Below, piece after piece: positions 15,707 through 26,302 of a stretch of 45,947 bases of DNA. The position numbers were made by a program, and so were the translations under genes. The stretch lies in contig JAHIUD010000079.1 in assembly GCA_018817515.1 (NCBI GenBank), positions 1 through 45,947 of the forward strand, in the 5' to 3' direction. The notes beneath the pieces are model-generated. The model saw nothing but the letters and a program-made list of their open reading frames with translations. It was not told where the DNA came from and did not search any database. The stretch's first letter is position 1, and every line of letters starts with the position of its first letter. This DNA comes from Pseudomonadota bacterium (GTDB taxonomy: Bacteria; Desulfobacterota; Desulfovibrionia; Desulfovibrionales; Desulfovibrionaceae).

Positions 15707-15732
15707 CGTTTTCCACAATATGTTCGAAATGG

Positions 15733-16470
15733 CTACGCCGCGCGCAGCTCCTTGGTGTACGACAGGCCGTCGATGAAGTTCAGCGTGCCCGCGTAGATGG
15801 CCCGGCCCGTGATGGCGCCTTGCAGGCCCTTGGCGCACAGCGGGGCCAGATTCTTCAGGTCCTGGAGGTTGGTCACGCCGCCAGCGGCCACCACCGGAAG
15901 GCTGGTCGCCTCGCACAGGGACGTGAGCGCGGGGATGTTCACCCCGGACTGCATGCCGTCGCGGGCGATGTCGGTATAAATGATGAACGCCGCGCCTGCG
16001 GCCTCGATGCGCGGCAGCACGTCGGCCACGCGCATTCCGGCGTCGGTGACCCAGCCCCGGCTTTTGAGCTGGCCGTCCACGGCGTCGAGGGAGACGCCGA
16101 CCTTGCCCGGCAGCGCGGCGCAGAGCTCGGCGAAGAGCTCCGGCTGCTCCAGGGCGATGGTGCCGATGATCAGTCTCGAGACACCGGCCTGGATGTAGGC
16201 CTTGGCCGTGGCCAGATCGCGCACGCCGCCGCCCAGTTGCACCGGCACCTTGGCCTCGGCGCAGATGCGCCCCACCAGGTCGGCGTTGCGCGGCTGCCCG
16301 CTGAAGGCGCCGTCCAGGTCCACGATGTGCAGCCACTCCGCGCCCAGGGCAACCCAGTGCATGGCGCTGGCCGCCGGGTCTTCGCCGAACACCGTGACGG
16401 CGTCGGCGCGGCCCTGTTCCAGGCGCACGCAGCGCCCGTCCTTGATGTCTACAGCGGGGAACAGGATCAC
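15733..16470 (-). CDS. hisA: ProFAR isomerase (histidine biosynthesis)
   Basis: The 245-residue TIM-barrel enzyme converts ProFAR to PRFAR, the fourth step of histidine synthesis. The motifs VDIKDGRCVRL near the start, VQLGGGVRD, SLDAVDG, IYTDIARDG and AAGGV are present, covering both catalytic aspartates and the phosphate-binding loops. The start is GTG 16470, with GGGAG 8 nt upstream, overlapping the upstream lipoprotein stop by GTGA. The frame is open further upstream, but that part lacks homology-like sequence. The partner hisF is not in the window, so the his genes are dispersed or split. Confidence 0.95.
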   Translation of the reverse strand: MILFPAVDIKDGRCVRLEQGRADAVTVFGEDPAASAMHWVALGAEWLHIVDLDGAFSGQPRNADLVGRICAEAKVPVQLGGGVRDLATAKAYIQAGVSRLIIGTIALEQPELFAELCAALPGKVGVSLDAVDGQLKSRGWVTDAGMRVADVLPRIEAAGAAFIIYTDIARDGMQSGVNIPALTSLCEATSLPVVAAGGVTNLQDLKNLAPLCAKGLQGAITGRAIYAGTLNFIDGLSYTKELRAA

Positions 16471-17114
16471 AGACCCATCTCCCTCAACCCCGCCTCGATG
16501 CCTTCCTTGGCCAGCACGTCGGCTCCGACCCACTCGCCCTTGCGGCGCATGAACTTGCCCATGTCCAGCAGGTTTTCCGAGAGCCCCTTCTGGGTCTCGT
16601 CGAAATGGTAGCGGCCAACCATGCGCTCGGCCTTCACGTCCAGCAGGTACAGGTCCATGATCACCGAGGCCGGGTTGCCGCCGCCCTCAAGCTCCTTCCA
16701 GTAGAGCACCTGGGGCACCAGGATGAAGTCCGCGGGCAGGCATTTGCCCACGTTCAGCCAGTAGGCCCAGGCCGACTCGCGGGACTTGCCCGCGCGCTCG
16801 AAGACCACGATCTCCTGGCACTGGCGGGTGGCCGCGGGGGTGGAGGCCACCTTGACTCCGTGGCTGCGCAAGGTCTGGTCCAGGGAGGCGTCCAGCCTGG
16901 CCAGAATCTCCGGTTTCACGCCGCCCTTGCCCTCGGCTGGCAGGTACCCGGCCAAAAGCTCCCAGTTGTTCTGGGGCGCGGTGAAGGCGGCCACGGCGAT
17001 GTTGCCGAGCGGCCTTGGCTGCGGCGTGATGGGCTTGGGCGCGCAGGCCGCAAGCGAGACCAGCGCCAAAACGCAGAGGATCGCAAGAATATTGAGCTTG
17101 GTGCGCTGTTGCAT
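16467..17114 (-). CDS. Lipoprotein of unknown function between hisB and hisA
   Basis: The 215-residue protein has a clear lipoprotein signal (SLAAC, Cys24), so it is a membrane-anchored periplasmic protein. The body is alpha/beta, with GNIAVAAFTAPQNNWELLAGYLP, IVVFERAG, FILVPQVLYWKEL and VIMDLYLLDVKAERMVGRYHFDE. The last two recall lipoproteins that assemble a reported quantity in an outer-membrane or envelope context, but I cannot name a family with confidence. It is locked into the his operon: its ATG overlaps the hisB stop by one base (TGATG), and its stop overlaps the hisA GTG. GGGGAG precedes the start. Confidence 0.8.
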   Translation of the reverse strand: MQQRTKLNILAILCVLALVSLAACAPKPITPQPRPLGNIAVAAFTAPQNNWELLAGYLPAEGKGGVKPEILARLDASLDQTLRSHGVKVASTPAATRQCQEIVVFERAGKSRESAWAYWLNVGKCLPADFILVPQVLYWKELEGGGNPASVIMDLYLLDVKAERMVGRYHFDETQKGLSENLLDMGKFMRRKGEWVGADVLAKEGIEAGLREMGL

Positions 17115-17701
17115 CAGTCTACGCTCCCCTTGGTGCTGGGCGCGCCCGTACGGCAAACCTGGACAGCCTGGCGCAGCGCCAGTCCCAGGGCCTTGAAGGC
17201 GGCCTCCAGCAGATGGTGGCCATTTTTCCCGTATTCATAGCGGATGTGCAGGTTCATACCGGCCCGCTGGGCCAGGGACTTGAAGAATTCACGCCAGACG
17301 TCCTTCTCTTCTCCGGCGATGAGCGCGGGCAGGAGGTCGTCGCAATAGACCAGGTAGGGCCGCCCGGACAGGTCCAGCACCACCTCGGCCAGGGCCTCGT
17401 CCATGGGCACCTTGGCCGACGCCACGCGGGCGATGCCCGCCTTGTCGCCCAGGGCCTCGGCCAAAGCCTGCCCAAGCGCCAGGCCGATGTCCTCCAGGCT
17501 GTGGTGGGCGTCGATGTGCAGGTCGCCCTTGCAGGAGACCGTGAGGTCCAGCCCGGCCCAGAAGCCCATGAGGGTCAGCATGTGGTCGGCGAAACCGATG
17601 CCGGTGTTGATGTCGCACGCACCCGTGCCATCCAGGGCGATGGCCACCCGGATGTCGGTTTCCTTGGTCGTCCGCGTGAGGCTGGACGCGCGTTGTGCCA
17701 C
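17114..17701 (-). CDS. hisB: Imidazoleglycerol-phosphate dehydratase
   Basis: The 195-residue enzyme of histidine synthesis dehydrates IGP to imidazole-acetol phosphate using two manganese ions. Metal-binding motifs are [24 protein letters not shown] and the C-terminal [16 protein letters not shown]. It is the monofunctional form, without the HisB phosphatase domain of enterobacteria. AAGGAG 8 nt before GTG 17701 and the normal family length support that start over the longer ORF. Together with the lipoprotein gene and hisA it forms a tightly overlapping trio. Confidence 0.94.
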   Translation of the reverse strand: MAQRASSLTRTTKETDIRVAIALDGTGACDINTGIGFADHMLTLMGFWAGLDLTVSCKGDLHIDAHHSLEDIGLALGQALAEALGDKAGIARVASAKVPMDEALAEVVLDLSGRPYLVYCDDLLPALIAGEEKDVWREFFKSLAQRAGMNLHIRYEYGKNGHHLLEAAFKALGLALRQAVQVCRTGAPSTKGSVD

Positions 17702-17834
17702 GATTGATACTCCTTTGCGCCGCAACGAGCCGCAATGCATGCAAAAAACCAGCGACGCTTCCCACCAAGATCAGAGGCGGCGGGCGTTGTCAAGACGCGG
17801 CGCTGGCCGCGCCGGGCAAATCGCCCCTTGGCCA

Positions 17835-17861
17835 GCCCGCCGACTTAACTCATCGGCGGGC
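17835..17861. terminator. Hairpin between tatBC and hisB
   Basis: A 9-bp perfect stem GCCCGCCGA/TCGGCGGGC with a 9-nt loop lies 45 bp past the tatBC stop, in the 204-bp gap before hisB. There is no clear T-run on the minus strand, so it may terminate weakly or protect the upstream mRNA. The rest of the gap shows no gene. Confidence 0.35.
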
Positions 17862-17905
17862 CTGCGGCGTTGTTTAGGCCCCCGACTGCTGGCCCACAAC
17901 CCGGT

Positions 17906-19366
17906 CTAGGCTGCGGCCTCTCCCGGAGGCGTCGCGGCCTCGTCAGCCGGGTCCACCTTCTTCTTCTTGCCGAAGAAATACGCGGCCCAGATGCCCACCT
18001 CGTACAAAATGCACAGCGGCAAAGCCATCATGGTCTGGCTGATGGCGTCCGGCGGGGTCAGCGCCGCAGCCACGATGAAGGCGCCGAGGATGGCGTACTT
18101 GCGCTTGGCCCGCAGGCCCACGTGGCTCACGATGCCGAGCCGGGCCAGGAAGAAGATGAACAGCGGCAGCTCGAACACGATGCCGAAGGCGAACAGGAGC
18201 TTGAGCACGAAGCCCAGGTATTCGTCGAGCTTGGGCGTGAAGAACAGGATGTCGCTGGCGTAGCTGGCAAAGAACTCAAAGCCGAAGGGGAAGACCACGA
18301 AGTAGCCGAACAGCGCGCCAAAGGTGAAGAACAGCGCGGAGCACAGGGCGATGGGGATGATCCAGCGCCGCTCGTGGGAATAAAGCCCCGGCGCCACAAA
18401 GCGCCAGATCTGGAAGAAGATGAACGGGCTGGCCAGGAACATGCCCGCCACAAAGGCGATCCACATCTCGGCGAAGAAGGCCTCGGTGGGCAGGGTGTAG
18501 ATGAAGTGGCTCTGCTTGAGCACCGTGAGCATGGGCTGCATGAGGATCTTCAGCATCTGCCCGGCAAAGGCGTAGCAGACCAGGAAGCCCACCAGGATGG
18601 CCACGAGGCTGCGGGTGACGCCCTTGCGCAGGTCCTGCAGGTGCCCGATGAAGGTCATGCGGGCGCTCTGCCCTTCGCCCACAGCCTCGTCGCCCACGGG
18701 CGGCGGAGGAGGCGGAGGCGGAGGCGGAGGAGGCGGCGCGGCCTCGGCAGGGGCCGCTGCGGGCTCGGCCTCGGCGGGCAGCGTCGCGGCCCCCACAGTC
18801 GCCGGAACGGGCTCGGAAACGGGCGCGGCAGCAGGTGCTGCGGCAACGCTCTCGGCCACGGTTTCGGCAACGGTTTCGGCAACGCTTTCGGCAACGGTTT
18901 CGGCAACGGGCGCGGCTTCCGCAGTTGGCGCAGGCGCTGGCTCGGCGGGGCTTTCGGCCACGGGTGCGGCCACGCTCTCTTCAACGCTTCCGGCAACGCT
19001 TTCGGCAACGGGTTCGGCCACCGTGTCGACAGCGGTCTCCACGGCCTCTTCCACCGGCTGGTCCGCAGTTTCAATCAGCGCTTCGTCGACCGTTTCAATA
19101 GGCGTTTCAATGGGCGTTTCGGGGGGCGCCTCGCCCTCGGCCTGGGCCGCCTTGTCGCCGTAGAGCTGCTCGTGGGCCTCGGCCTTGCGCTTCTCAAAGT
19201 CGGCCATTTCGGCCTCGCGCTCAAAGGTGCGCTTGACGTCGCCGCTCATCTGCTTGAACTCGGCCAACGCCCTGCCCAGGCCCTTCATCAGGTCCGGCAG
19301 CTTCTTGGGGTCCACGACGATGAGCCCCACGATGGCCACGACAAGCAATTCAGTGGTTCCGAGCAT
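17906..19366 (-). CDS. tatC: TatB-TatC fusion, twin-arginine translocase
   Basis: The 486-residue protein joins two Tat components in one chain. Residues 1-60 are TatA/B-like: one short helix, then DPKKLPDLMKGLGRALAEF and an amphipathic helix. Residues about 75-225 are a low-complexity Ala/Glu/Val/Pro linker with repeated ETVAESVA-like units and 13 consecutive prolines (211-223). Residues 237-470 are a complete six-helix TatC with MTFIGHLQDLRKG, FFQIWRFVAPGLYSHERR and FELPLFIFF. TatC forms the receptor for twin-arginine signals, and TatB normally binds it as a separate protein. No ribosome site precedes Met237 and the frame is open throughout, so fusion is favoured over two genes. A sequencing frameshift joining adjacent tatB and tatC cannot be excluded. 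The C-terminal tail is Lys-rich then Ala/Pro-rich. Confidence 0.88.
   Translation of the reverse strand: MLGTTELLVVAIVGLIVVDPKKLPDLMKGLGRALAEFKQMSGDVKRTFEREAEMADFEKRKAEAHEQLYGDKAAQAEGEAPPETPIETPIETVDEALIETADQPVEEAVETAVDTVAEPVAESVAGSVEESVAAPVAESPAEPAPAPTAEAAPVAETVAESVAETVAETVAESVAAAPAAAPVSEPVPATVGAATLPAEAEPAAAPAEAAPPPPPPPPPPPPPVGDEAVGEGQSARMTFIGHLQDLRKGVTRSLVAILVGFLVCYAFAGQMLKILMQPMLTVLKQSHFIYTLPTEAFFAEMWIAFVAGMFLASPFIFFQIWRFVAPGLYSHERRWIIPIALCSALFFTFGALFGYFVVFPFGFEFFASYASDILFFTPKLDEYLGFVLKLLFAFGIVFELPLFIFFLARLGIVSHVGLRAKRKYAILGAFIVAAALTPPDAISQTMMALPLCILYEVGIWAAYFFGKKKKVDPADEAATPPGEAAA
18700..18738. repeat. Poly-proline codon run (GGC/GGA repeat) in tatBC linker
   Basis: The plus strand reads repeated GGCGGA/GGAGGC triplets, encoding 13 prolines on the minus strand. 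It is a trinucleotide-type repeat, so slippage would change linker length without frameshift. Polyproline also slows ribosomes that lack EF-P, possibly pausing synthesis between the TatB-like helix and the TatC core. Confidence 0.75.
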
Positions 19367-19407
19367 ACCCTATATCCCTGTGTAAGAGCGCGAAGCGGCC
19401 ATTGGCG

Positions 19408-20955
19408 CTATTCCCACTCGATGGTGCTGGGCGGCTTGCTGGAGATGTCCAGCACGACGCGGTTGACGCCCTTGACCTCGTTGATGATGCGGTTTGACAT
19501 GCGCGCCAGGATCTCTGTGGGCAGGCGCGACCAGTCAGCGGTCATGGCGTCCAGGCTGTCCACGATGCGCAGGGCGATGACATGCTCATACGTGCGGTCG
19601 TCGCCCATGACGCCGACGGTCTTGAGCGGCAGGAGCACGGCAAAGCCCTGCCAGACCTTGCGGTACCAGTCGCTGGCCACCAGCTCGTGCTGCACGATCC
19701 GGTCCGCCTGGCGCAGGATCTCCAGACGCGCGTCGGTGACCTCGCCCAGGATGCGGATGGCCAGGCCCGGGCCCGGGAAGGGCTGGCGCCAGATGATGTT
19801 CTCGGGCATGCCGAGCTCGTAGGCCACCTTGCGAACCTCGTCCTTGAACAGCTCGCGCAGGGGCTCCACCAGCTTCAGGTTCATCTTCTCGGGCAGGCCG
19901 CCCACGTTGTGGTGGCTCTTGATGACCGCGCTGGGGCCCTTGAAGGACACGGACTCGATGACGTCCGGGTACAGCGTGCCCTGGGCCAGGTACTCCACGC
20001 CTTCGATGGCCTTGGCCTCGCGGTCGAACACCTCGATGAAGGTGTAGCCGATGATCTTGCGCTTCTGCTCAGGGTCTTCAACGCCCTTGAGCTTGTCCAG
20101 GAACTCGCGGCGGGCGTCCACGCACTTGACGTTCAGTTCGAAGTGCTCCTCCAGGAAGCCGATGACTTCCTCGCGCTCGCCCATGCGCAAGAGGCCGTTG
20201 TCCACGAAGATGCAGTACAGGCGCTTGCCGATGGCCCGGTGCAGCAGCACCGCCGCCACGGTGGAGTCGATGCCGCCGGACAGGCCGAGGACCACCTTGC
20301 CCTCGCCCACCTGGTCGCTCATGATCTTGATGCTGGAGTCCACAAAGGAGGCCATGGTCCAGTTGGGGCGGCAGCCCGCCACCTTGAACAGGAAGTTTGC
20401 GAGGATGCGCTCGCCCTGGTCGGTGTGGGCCACCTCGGGGTGGAACTGCACCGCGTAGATCTTGCGCACGGGGTCGCACATGGCGGCGTTTTCCAGGCTG
20501 CCGGTCTTGCCCATGCGGCTGAAGCCCGTGGGCAATTTGCCCACATGGTCGCCGTGGCTCATCCAGACCGTCAGGTTCTCCTTGCCCGGCACGCCGTCAA
20601 AAAGCGGGCTTGCGCCCACGGCCTCGAACTCGGCCCGGCCATACTCGCGGTCCTGCGAGCGGGTCACCTCGCCATCGAGCGTGTGCGCCAGGATCTGCAT
20701 GCCGTAGCAGATGCCCAGGATGGGCAGGCCCCAGGTGAGGTACTCCTTGGGCAGGGGCGGCGCGCCCACGTCGTGTACGCTGCTCGGCCCGCCGGAGAGC
20801 ACCAGGGCTTTGGGGTTCAGGGCCTTGATGGCCGCAGGATCGCTGGTGCAGGGATGGATCTCGGAGTATACCCCGGCCTCGCGGATTCTCCGCGCGATGA
20901 GCTGGGTGACCTGGGACCCGAAGTCGATGATGATGACCTTTTCTTCGTGCTGCAT
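19408..20955 (-). CDS. guaA: GMP synthase (glutamine-hydrolysing)
   Basis: The 515-residue cytoplasmic enzyme aminates XMP to GMP. The N-terminal class I amidotransferase shows the nucleophile GICYGMQ and the His-Glu pair in FHPEVAHT. The ATP-pyrophosphatase domain has the P-loop [10 protein letters not shown]. The C-terminal dimerisation domain ends in [10 protein letters not shown], the usual terminus. Length is normal for a single-chain bacterial enzyme. It lies 22 bp downstream of guaB, so the last two steps of GMP synthesis are one transcription unit, followed 41 bp later by tatBC. Confidence 0.97.
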   Translation of the reverse strand: MQHEEKVIIIDFGSQVTQLIARRIREAGVYSEIHPCTSDPAAIKALNPKALVLSGGPSSVHDVGAPPLPKEYLTWGLPILGICYGMQILAHTLDGEVTRSQDREYGRAEFEAVGASPLFDGVPGKENLTVWMSHGDHVGKLPTGFSRMGKTGSLENAAMCDPVRKIYAVQFHPEVAHTDQGERILANFLFKVAGCRPNWTMASFVDSSIKIMSDQVGEGKVVLGLSGGIDSTVAAVLLHRAIGKRLYCIFVDNGLLRMGEREEVIGFLEEHFELNVKCVDARREFLDKLKGVEDPEQKRKIIGYTFIEVFDREAKAIEGVEYLAQGTLYPDVIESVSFKGPSAVIKSHHNVGGLPEKMNLKLVEPLRELFKDEVRKVAYELGMPENIIWRQPFPGPGLAIRILGEVTDARLEILRQADRIVQHELVASDWYRKVWQGFAVLLPLKTVGVMGDDRTYEHVIALRIVDSLDAMTADWSRLPTEILARMSNRIINEVKGVNRVVLDISSKPPSTIEWE

Positions 20956-20977
20956 ATGGCTAGCCTGCTTCGCGCTC

Positions 20978-22435
20978 TTAGGATTCCACGCGGTAGTTGG
21001 GAGATTCCTTGGTGATGATGACGTCGTGAACGTGGCTTTCGCGCAGGCCGGCGGCCGAGATCTGCATGAACCGGGCCTTGACCTTGAGTTCCTCGATGGT
21101 GCCGCAGCCGAGGTAGCCCATGCCGGAGCGCAGCCCGCCCACGAGCTGGTGGATGCTCTCCGTCACCTGGCCCCGGAAGGGCACGCGGCCCACGATGCCT
21201 TCGGGCACGAGCTTCTTGCTCTTGTCCTGGAAATAGCGGTCCGAGCTGCCAGCGTTCATGGCGTCGATGGAGCCCATGCCCCGGTAGATCTTGTAGGTGC
21301 GGCCCTGGTACAAAATGGTCTCGCCGGGGCTTTCCTCGGTGCCTGCAAAGAGGCTGCCCATCATGCAGGTGTCGGCCCCGGCGGCCAGGGCTTTCACCAC
21401 GTCGCCGGAGAACTTGATGCCGCCGTCGGCGATGATGCACTTGCCCGCCTCGCGGCAGGCGCGCCCAGCTTCCAGAATGGCGGTGATCTGCGGCACGCCC
21501 ACGCCGGCCACGATGCGCGTGGTGCAGATGGAGCCCGGTCCGATGCCGACCTTGACCGTGTCGACCCCGGCCTCGATGAGGGCCTTGGCGCCCTCGTAGG
21601 TGGCCACGTTGCCGCCGATGAGCTGGGCGTCGGGGAAGGCCTCGCGCAGGACGCGGGTGGCGTCCAGGATGTTCTTGGAGTGCCCGTGGGCCGAGTCGAG
21701 CACCAGGAAGTCGCACCCGGCGCGCAGCAGGGCCTCGGCCCGGGACACGCCGTCCTGGCCCACGCCGACAGCCGCGCCCACGCGCAGGCGGCCCTTGTCG
21801 TCCTTGCAGGCGTTGGGGTATTTCTTGACCTTCTCGATGTCCTTGATGGTGATGAGCCCCATGAGCTTGTCGTCGTCATCCACCACCAAAAGCTTCTCGA
21901 TGCGGTTCTGGTGCAGCTGGCGCTTGGCTTCCTCGTCGCTGATGCCCTCGGGCACGGTGATGAGGTTGCGGCTGGTCATGACCTCGGACACCGGCGTGGC
22001 GGGCTCGGTGACGAAGCGCACGTCGCGGTTGGTGACGATGCCGACGAGCTTGTCGCCGCGCACCACGGGCAGGCCCGAGATGCGGTACTCGCTCATGAGC
22101 GCCAGGACCTTGCCCACGTTGTCGTCCGGGTGCACGGTCACGGGGTCGTGGATCATGCCCGACTCGCTCTTCTTGACCTTGTCCACCTCGCGCACCTGGT
22201 CGCGGATGCTCATGTTCTTGTGGATGACGCCGACACCGCCGTGGCGGGCCATGCTGATGGCCATGCGCGCCTCGGTAACGGTGTCCATGGCGGCGGAGAG
22301 AAGCGGAATGTTCAGCCGGATGGCCGGGGTGAGCATGGTGCCCACGTCCACCGAGTCCGGCAGGACTTCCGAATAGTCGGGCATGAGCAGCACGTCGTCG
22401 AAGGTCAGCGCTTTGCCGATGATTTTGTCCTGCAT
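20978..22435 (-). CDS. guaB: Inosine-5'-monophosphate dehydrogenase
   Basis: The 485-residue enzyme oxidises IMP to XMP with NAD, the rate-limiting step to GMP. It opens with [18 protein letters not shown], carries a tandem CBS pair (about 95-205), the catalytic-cysteine loop GPGSICTTR, and GGIKFSGD and GSLFAGTEE for phosphate binding. The start at 22435 has AGAAGG upstream; a longer ORF lacks family sequence. A CCCGGC/GCCGGG hairpin (22455-22470) sits in the leader just before the ribosome site. It lies between livF and guaA on the same strand. Confidence 0.97.
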   Translation of the reverse strand: MQDKIIGKALTFDDVLLMPDYSEVLPDSVDVGTMLTPAIRLNIPLLSAAMDTVTEARMAISMARHGGVGVIHKNMSIRDQVREVDKVKKSESGMIHDPVTVHPDDNVGKVLALMSEYRISGLPVVRGDKLVGIVTNRDVRFVTEPATPVSEVMTSRNLITVPEGISDEEAKRQLHQNRIEKLLVVDDDDKLMGLITIKDIEKVKKYPNACKDDKGRLRVGAAVGVGQDGVSRAEALLRAGCDFLVLDSAHGHSKNILDATRVLREAFPDAQLIGGNVATYEGAKALIEAGVDTVKVGIGPGSICTTRIVAGVGVPQITAILEAGRACREAGKCIIADGGIKFSGDVVKALAAGADTCMMGSLFAGTEESPGETILYQGRTYKIYRGMGSIDAMNAGSSDRYFQDKSKKLVPEGIVGRVPFRGQVTESIHQLVGGLRSGMGYLGCGTIEELKVKARFMQISAAGLRESHVHDVIITKESPNYRVES

Positions 22436-22454
22436 GGTCCTTCTCTCCATTTTT

Positions 22455-22470
22455 CCCGGCGCTTGCCGGG
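22455..22470 (-). other. Small hairpin in the guaB leader
   Basis: A 6-bp stem CCCGGC/GCCGGG with a 4-nt loop lies 20 bp upstream of the guaB ATG. On the coding strand it is followed by AAAAA rather than T, so it is not a terminator. It may affect mRNA stability or ribosome access. Confidence 0.35.
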
Positions 22471-22493
22471 TTTCGAGTGCGGCTCTATGTCGT

Positions 22494-23201
22494 CTAGAGA
22501 CCCAGATATGCCTTCTTGACCTCGTCGTTGGCAAGGAGCTTGTCACAGGAATCTTCGAGCGTTATGCGCCCGTTCTCCATGACGTAGCCCCGGTGCGCCA
22601 CCTTCAGCGCCTGGTTGGCGTTCTGCTCAACCAGGAAGATGGTGGTGTTGGATTCCCTGTTGATCTTCTTGATGATGTCGAAAATCTGCCGGATGATGAG
22701 CGGGGCCAGGCCCAGGCTCGGCTCGTCGAGCAGCAGCAGCTTTGGCCGGGCCATGAGCGCGCGGCTGATGGCCAGCATCTGCTGCTCGCCGCCGGACAGC
22801 GTGCCGCCCAGCTGCCCGCGCCGCTCCAAGAGGATTGGAAACAGGCCGAAGACCTGGTCCAGGTCGGTCTTGATGCCGTCCTTGTCCGAGCGCAAAAACG
22901 CGCCCATGTCCAGGTTCTCCTGCACGGTCAGGTCCGGGAAGATGAGCCGCCCCTCCGGCACCTGGCAGACGCCGCGCGCCACGACCTTGTCCGGGGAGAC
23001 GCCGGAGAGGCTCTGGCCCTGGAAGAGCACCTCGCCGTTTCTCGGCGGCACCACGCCGCAGATGGTCATGAGCGTGGTGGTCTTGCCCGCGCCGTTGGCC
23101 CCGATGAGGGTGATGATCTCGCCCTCGCCGATGCGGATGTTCACATCGCGCAAGGCCTGGATGTTGCCGTAGAAGGCGTCGATATGTTTCAGCTCAAGCA
23201 T
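22494..23201 (-). CDS. livF: Branched-chain amino-acid ABC transporter ATPase
   Basis: The 235-residue nucleotide-binding subunit has Walker [10 protein letters not shown], signature LSGGEQQM, Walker [14 protein letters not shown] and the switch histidine region. The short LivF form is recognised by [17 protein letters not shown] at the start. With LivG it powers uptake of leucine, isoleucine, valine or related amino acids. Of two ATGs, the one at 23201 is 6 nt after GGGGGAGG; the upstream one (23207) touches it. The start lies inside the livG stop region (8-bp overlap), so the two are coupled. Confidence 0.95.
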   Translation of the reverse strand: MLELKHIDAFYGNIQALRDVNIRIGEGEIITLIGANGAGKTTTLMTICGVVPPRNGEVLFQGQSLSGVSPDKVVARGVCQVPEGRLIFPDLTVQENLDMGAFLRSDKDGIKTDLDQVFGLFPILLERRGQLGGTLSGGEQQMLAISRALMARPKLLLLDEPSLGLAPLIIRQIFDIIKKINRESNTTIFLVEQNANQALKVAHRGYVMENGRITLEDSCDKLLANDEVKKAYLGL

Positions 23202-24036
23202 CGTCATCCTCCCCCAGATAGGCCCGGATGACCTGCGGGTCTTCGCTCACCTCTTTCGGGGTGCCGGTTGAGATGATGCGGCCATATTCCATGACGTAGA
23301 TGCGGTCGGACAGGCTCATGACCATCTTCATGTCGTGTTCGATCAACAGCACGGACACCTTGAACTCCTCGCGGATGCGGATGACCATCTGCTTGAGTTC
23401 CTCGGTCTCCTGCGGGTTCATGCCCGCAGCGGGCTCGTCGAGCAGCAGCAAGAACGGCTCCGTGGCGAGCGCCCGGGCTATCTCCAGCCTGCGCTGCGCG
23501 CCGTAGGGCAGGTTTCGCGAGTACTCGTTGGCCAGCTTCTCCAGGCCGACCTTGGTCAAAAGCTCGTAGCTATTGTCCACCACCTCCTGCTCCTCGCGCC
23601 GGGTGGCCGCGGGGCGCAGCACGGCACCCAGAATGCCGGACTTTGTGCGGCAGTGGCGGCCGATCATGACGTTCTCCAGCGCCGTCATGGACGGGAACAG
23701 GCGGATGTTCTGGAAGGTGCGGGCCATGCCCAGCTCGCACACCAGGTTGGTGCGCATGCCGTTGATGCGCACGCCGTTGGCGCGCTTGCGCTTGCCGGTT
23801 TTGGGATAGGCCGTCACCTCGCCGTCGGTGGGGGTGTAGATGCCGGTGATGCAGTTGAAGAAGGTGGTCTTGCCCGCGCCGTTGGGGCCGATCAGGGCCA
23901 CCACTTCGCCGGGGCGCACTTCCAGGTCGACCTCGGAAAGCGCGCGCAAGCCGCCGAAGTTCATGCTCACGTTGCGCACGGAAAGCACGGGATTGCCGGT
24001 GTTCTGGTTGTTCATGTCGGTGGTGTTCTGCGCCAT
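23194..24036 (-). CDS. livG: Branched-chain amino-acid ABC transporter ATPase
   Basis: The 280-residue partner ATPase has Walker A GPNGAGKTT, signature-region PYGAQRRLEIARAL, Walker B LLLLDEPAAGMNP and switch LIEHDMKMVM. It is longer than LivF, as is usual, owing to the insert after the first beta-sheet (residues about 60-80, Lys/Arg-rich). A second Met eight codons in is an alternative start. It follows livM by 3 bp, so the permease and ATPase genes are one operon. Confidence 0.95.
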   Translation of the reverse strand: MAQNTTDMNNQNTGNPVLSVRNVSMNFGGLRALSEVDLEVRPGEVVALIGPNGAGKTTFFNCITGIYTPTDGEVTAYPKTGKRKRANGVRINGMRTNLVCELGMARTFQNIRLFPSMTALENVMIGRHCRTKSGILGAVLRPAATRREEQEVVDNSYELLTKVGLEKLANEYSRNLPYGAQRRLEIARALATEPFLLLLDEPAAGMNPQETEELKQMVIRIREEFKVSVLLIEHDMKMVMSLSDRIYVMEYGRIISTGTPKEVSEDPQVIRAYLGEDDDA

Positions 24037-24039
24037 GCC

Positions 24040-25272
<1,233 letters not shown>

Positions 25273-25276
25273 GACG

Positions 25277-26179
25277 CTACACCTTCTGCGCCCGCTGCTT
25301 GCCAAGCAGCCCGGCAGGACGGAAAATCAGGATGACCACGAGCAGCAGGAAGGCGAAAACGTCCTCGTAGTCGCTGGAGATGTAGCCCGTGGCGAAGCTC
25401 TCGGTCCAGCCCAGCACCAGCCCGCCCAGCATGGCGCCGGGGATGCTGCCGATGCCGCCCAGCACCGCCGCCGTGAAGGCCTTGATGCCCGCCAAAAAGC
25501 CGATGGCGAAATTGATCTGCCCCACATGCGCGCCGATGAGCACGCCGCCCACAGCCGCCAGGCTCGAACCGATGATGAAGGTCACGCTGATGACCTGGTC
25601 GACGTTGACGCCGACGAGCATGGCCATCTTCCTGTTCTGGGCCGTGGCCCGCATGGCCTTGCCCATGCGCGTGAACTTGATGAACAGGGTCAGCGCGATC
25701 ATGACCACCAGCGAGGTGACGATGATGAACATGTCGGACGTGCCGAGGTAGTTGCTGAAGCGGTCCATGAAGGCCAGCTCGGGGATGAGCCTGGGAAAGG
25801 GCAGGAAATCAGGGGTTTGGGTGAGCATGATGTAGTTCTGGAGCAGGATCGACATGCCGATGGCCGAGATGAGCGGGGCCAGGCGCGGGGCGCTGCGCAG
25901 CGGCTTGTAGGCGATCTTCTCCACCGTGTAGCCGTAGGCTGCGGAATAGAGCACCGCGACAATGAGCGCGATAGCCAGGATGGACAGCGCGGGCCAGCCC
26001 AGGCTTGTCAGCACCCCGGCAACGATGAGGCCCATGAAGGCACCGATCATGTAAATCTCGCCGTGGGCGAAATTGATGAGCTCGATGATGCCGTAGACCA
26101 TGGTGTAGCCGAGCGCAATGAGGGCGTACACGCTGCCACGGCTCAAGCCCCCAAGGAACAGCTGGAGAAAATATTCCAT
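25277..26179 (-). CDS. livH: Branched-chain amino-acid ABC transporter permease
   Basis: The 300-residue membrane subunit has LSRGSVYALIALGYTMVYGIIELINFAHGE at the start and KFTRMGKAMRATAQN (coupling helix) in the middle. The first in-frame ATG with a ribosome-like GGTGG is at 26179; an earlier TTG is possible. It pairs with LivM to form the channel. It lies 123 bp after livK, from which it is separated by a strong hairpin. Confidence 0.94.
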   Translation of the reverse strand: MEYFLQLFLGGLSRGSVYALIALGYTMVYGIIELINFAHGEIYMIGAFMGLIVAGVLTSLGWPALSILAIALIVAVLYSAAYGYTVEKIAYKPLRSAPRLAPLISAIGMSILLQNYIMLTQTPDFLPFPRLIPELAFMDRFSNYLGTSDMFIIVTSLVVMIALTLFIKFTRMGKAMRATAQNRKMAMLVGVNVDQVISVTFIIGSSLAAVGGVLIGAHVGQINFAIGFLAGIKAFTAAVLGGIGSIPGAMLGGLVLGWTESFATGYISSDYEDVFAFLLLVVILIFRPAGLLGKQRAQKV

Positions 26180-26229
26180 TATCAAACCACCCGGCCAGCC
26201 CGGAAAAATCCGGGGGCGGCCTTACAGAA

Positions 26230-26266
26230 CCAGGGGACGGGCGCCTTGACCGCCCCCGCCCCCTGG
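26230..26266 (-). other. Strong hairpin between livK and livH
   Basis: The arms CCAGGGG..CCCCTGG and an inner GGGCG/CGCCC make a long, imperfect GC-rich stem. There is no T-run on the minus strand. In such operons the binding protein is needed in excess. A stem here could protect livK mRNA 3' ends or reduce readthrough to livH. Confidence 0.5.
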
Positions 26267-26302
26267 CAGATTATCGCACACCCGCTCGCCGGGCGGCGGA
26301 GG

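Noticed and set aside
22436-22493. Riboswitch or attenuator before guaB
   Set aside because: Only a small hairpin followed by A-run is seen; there is no terminator or recognisable purine or guanidine riboswitch core.
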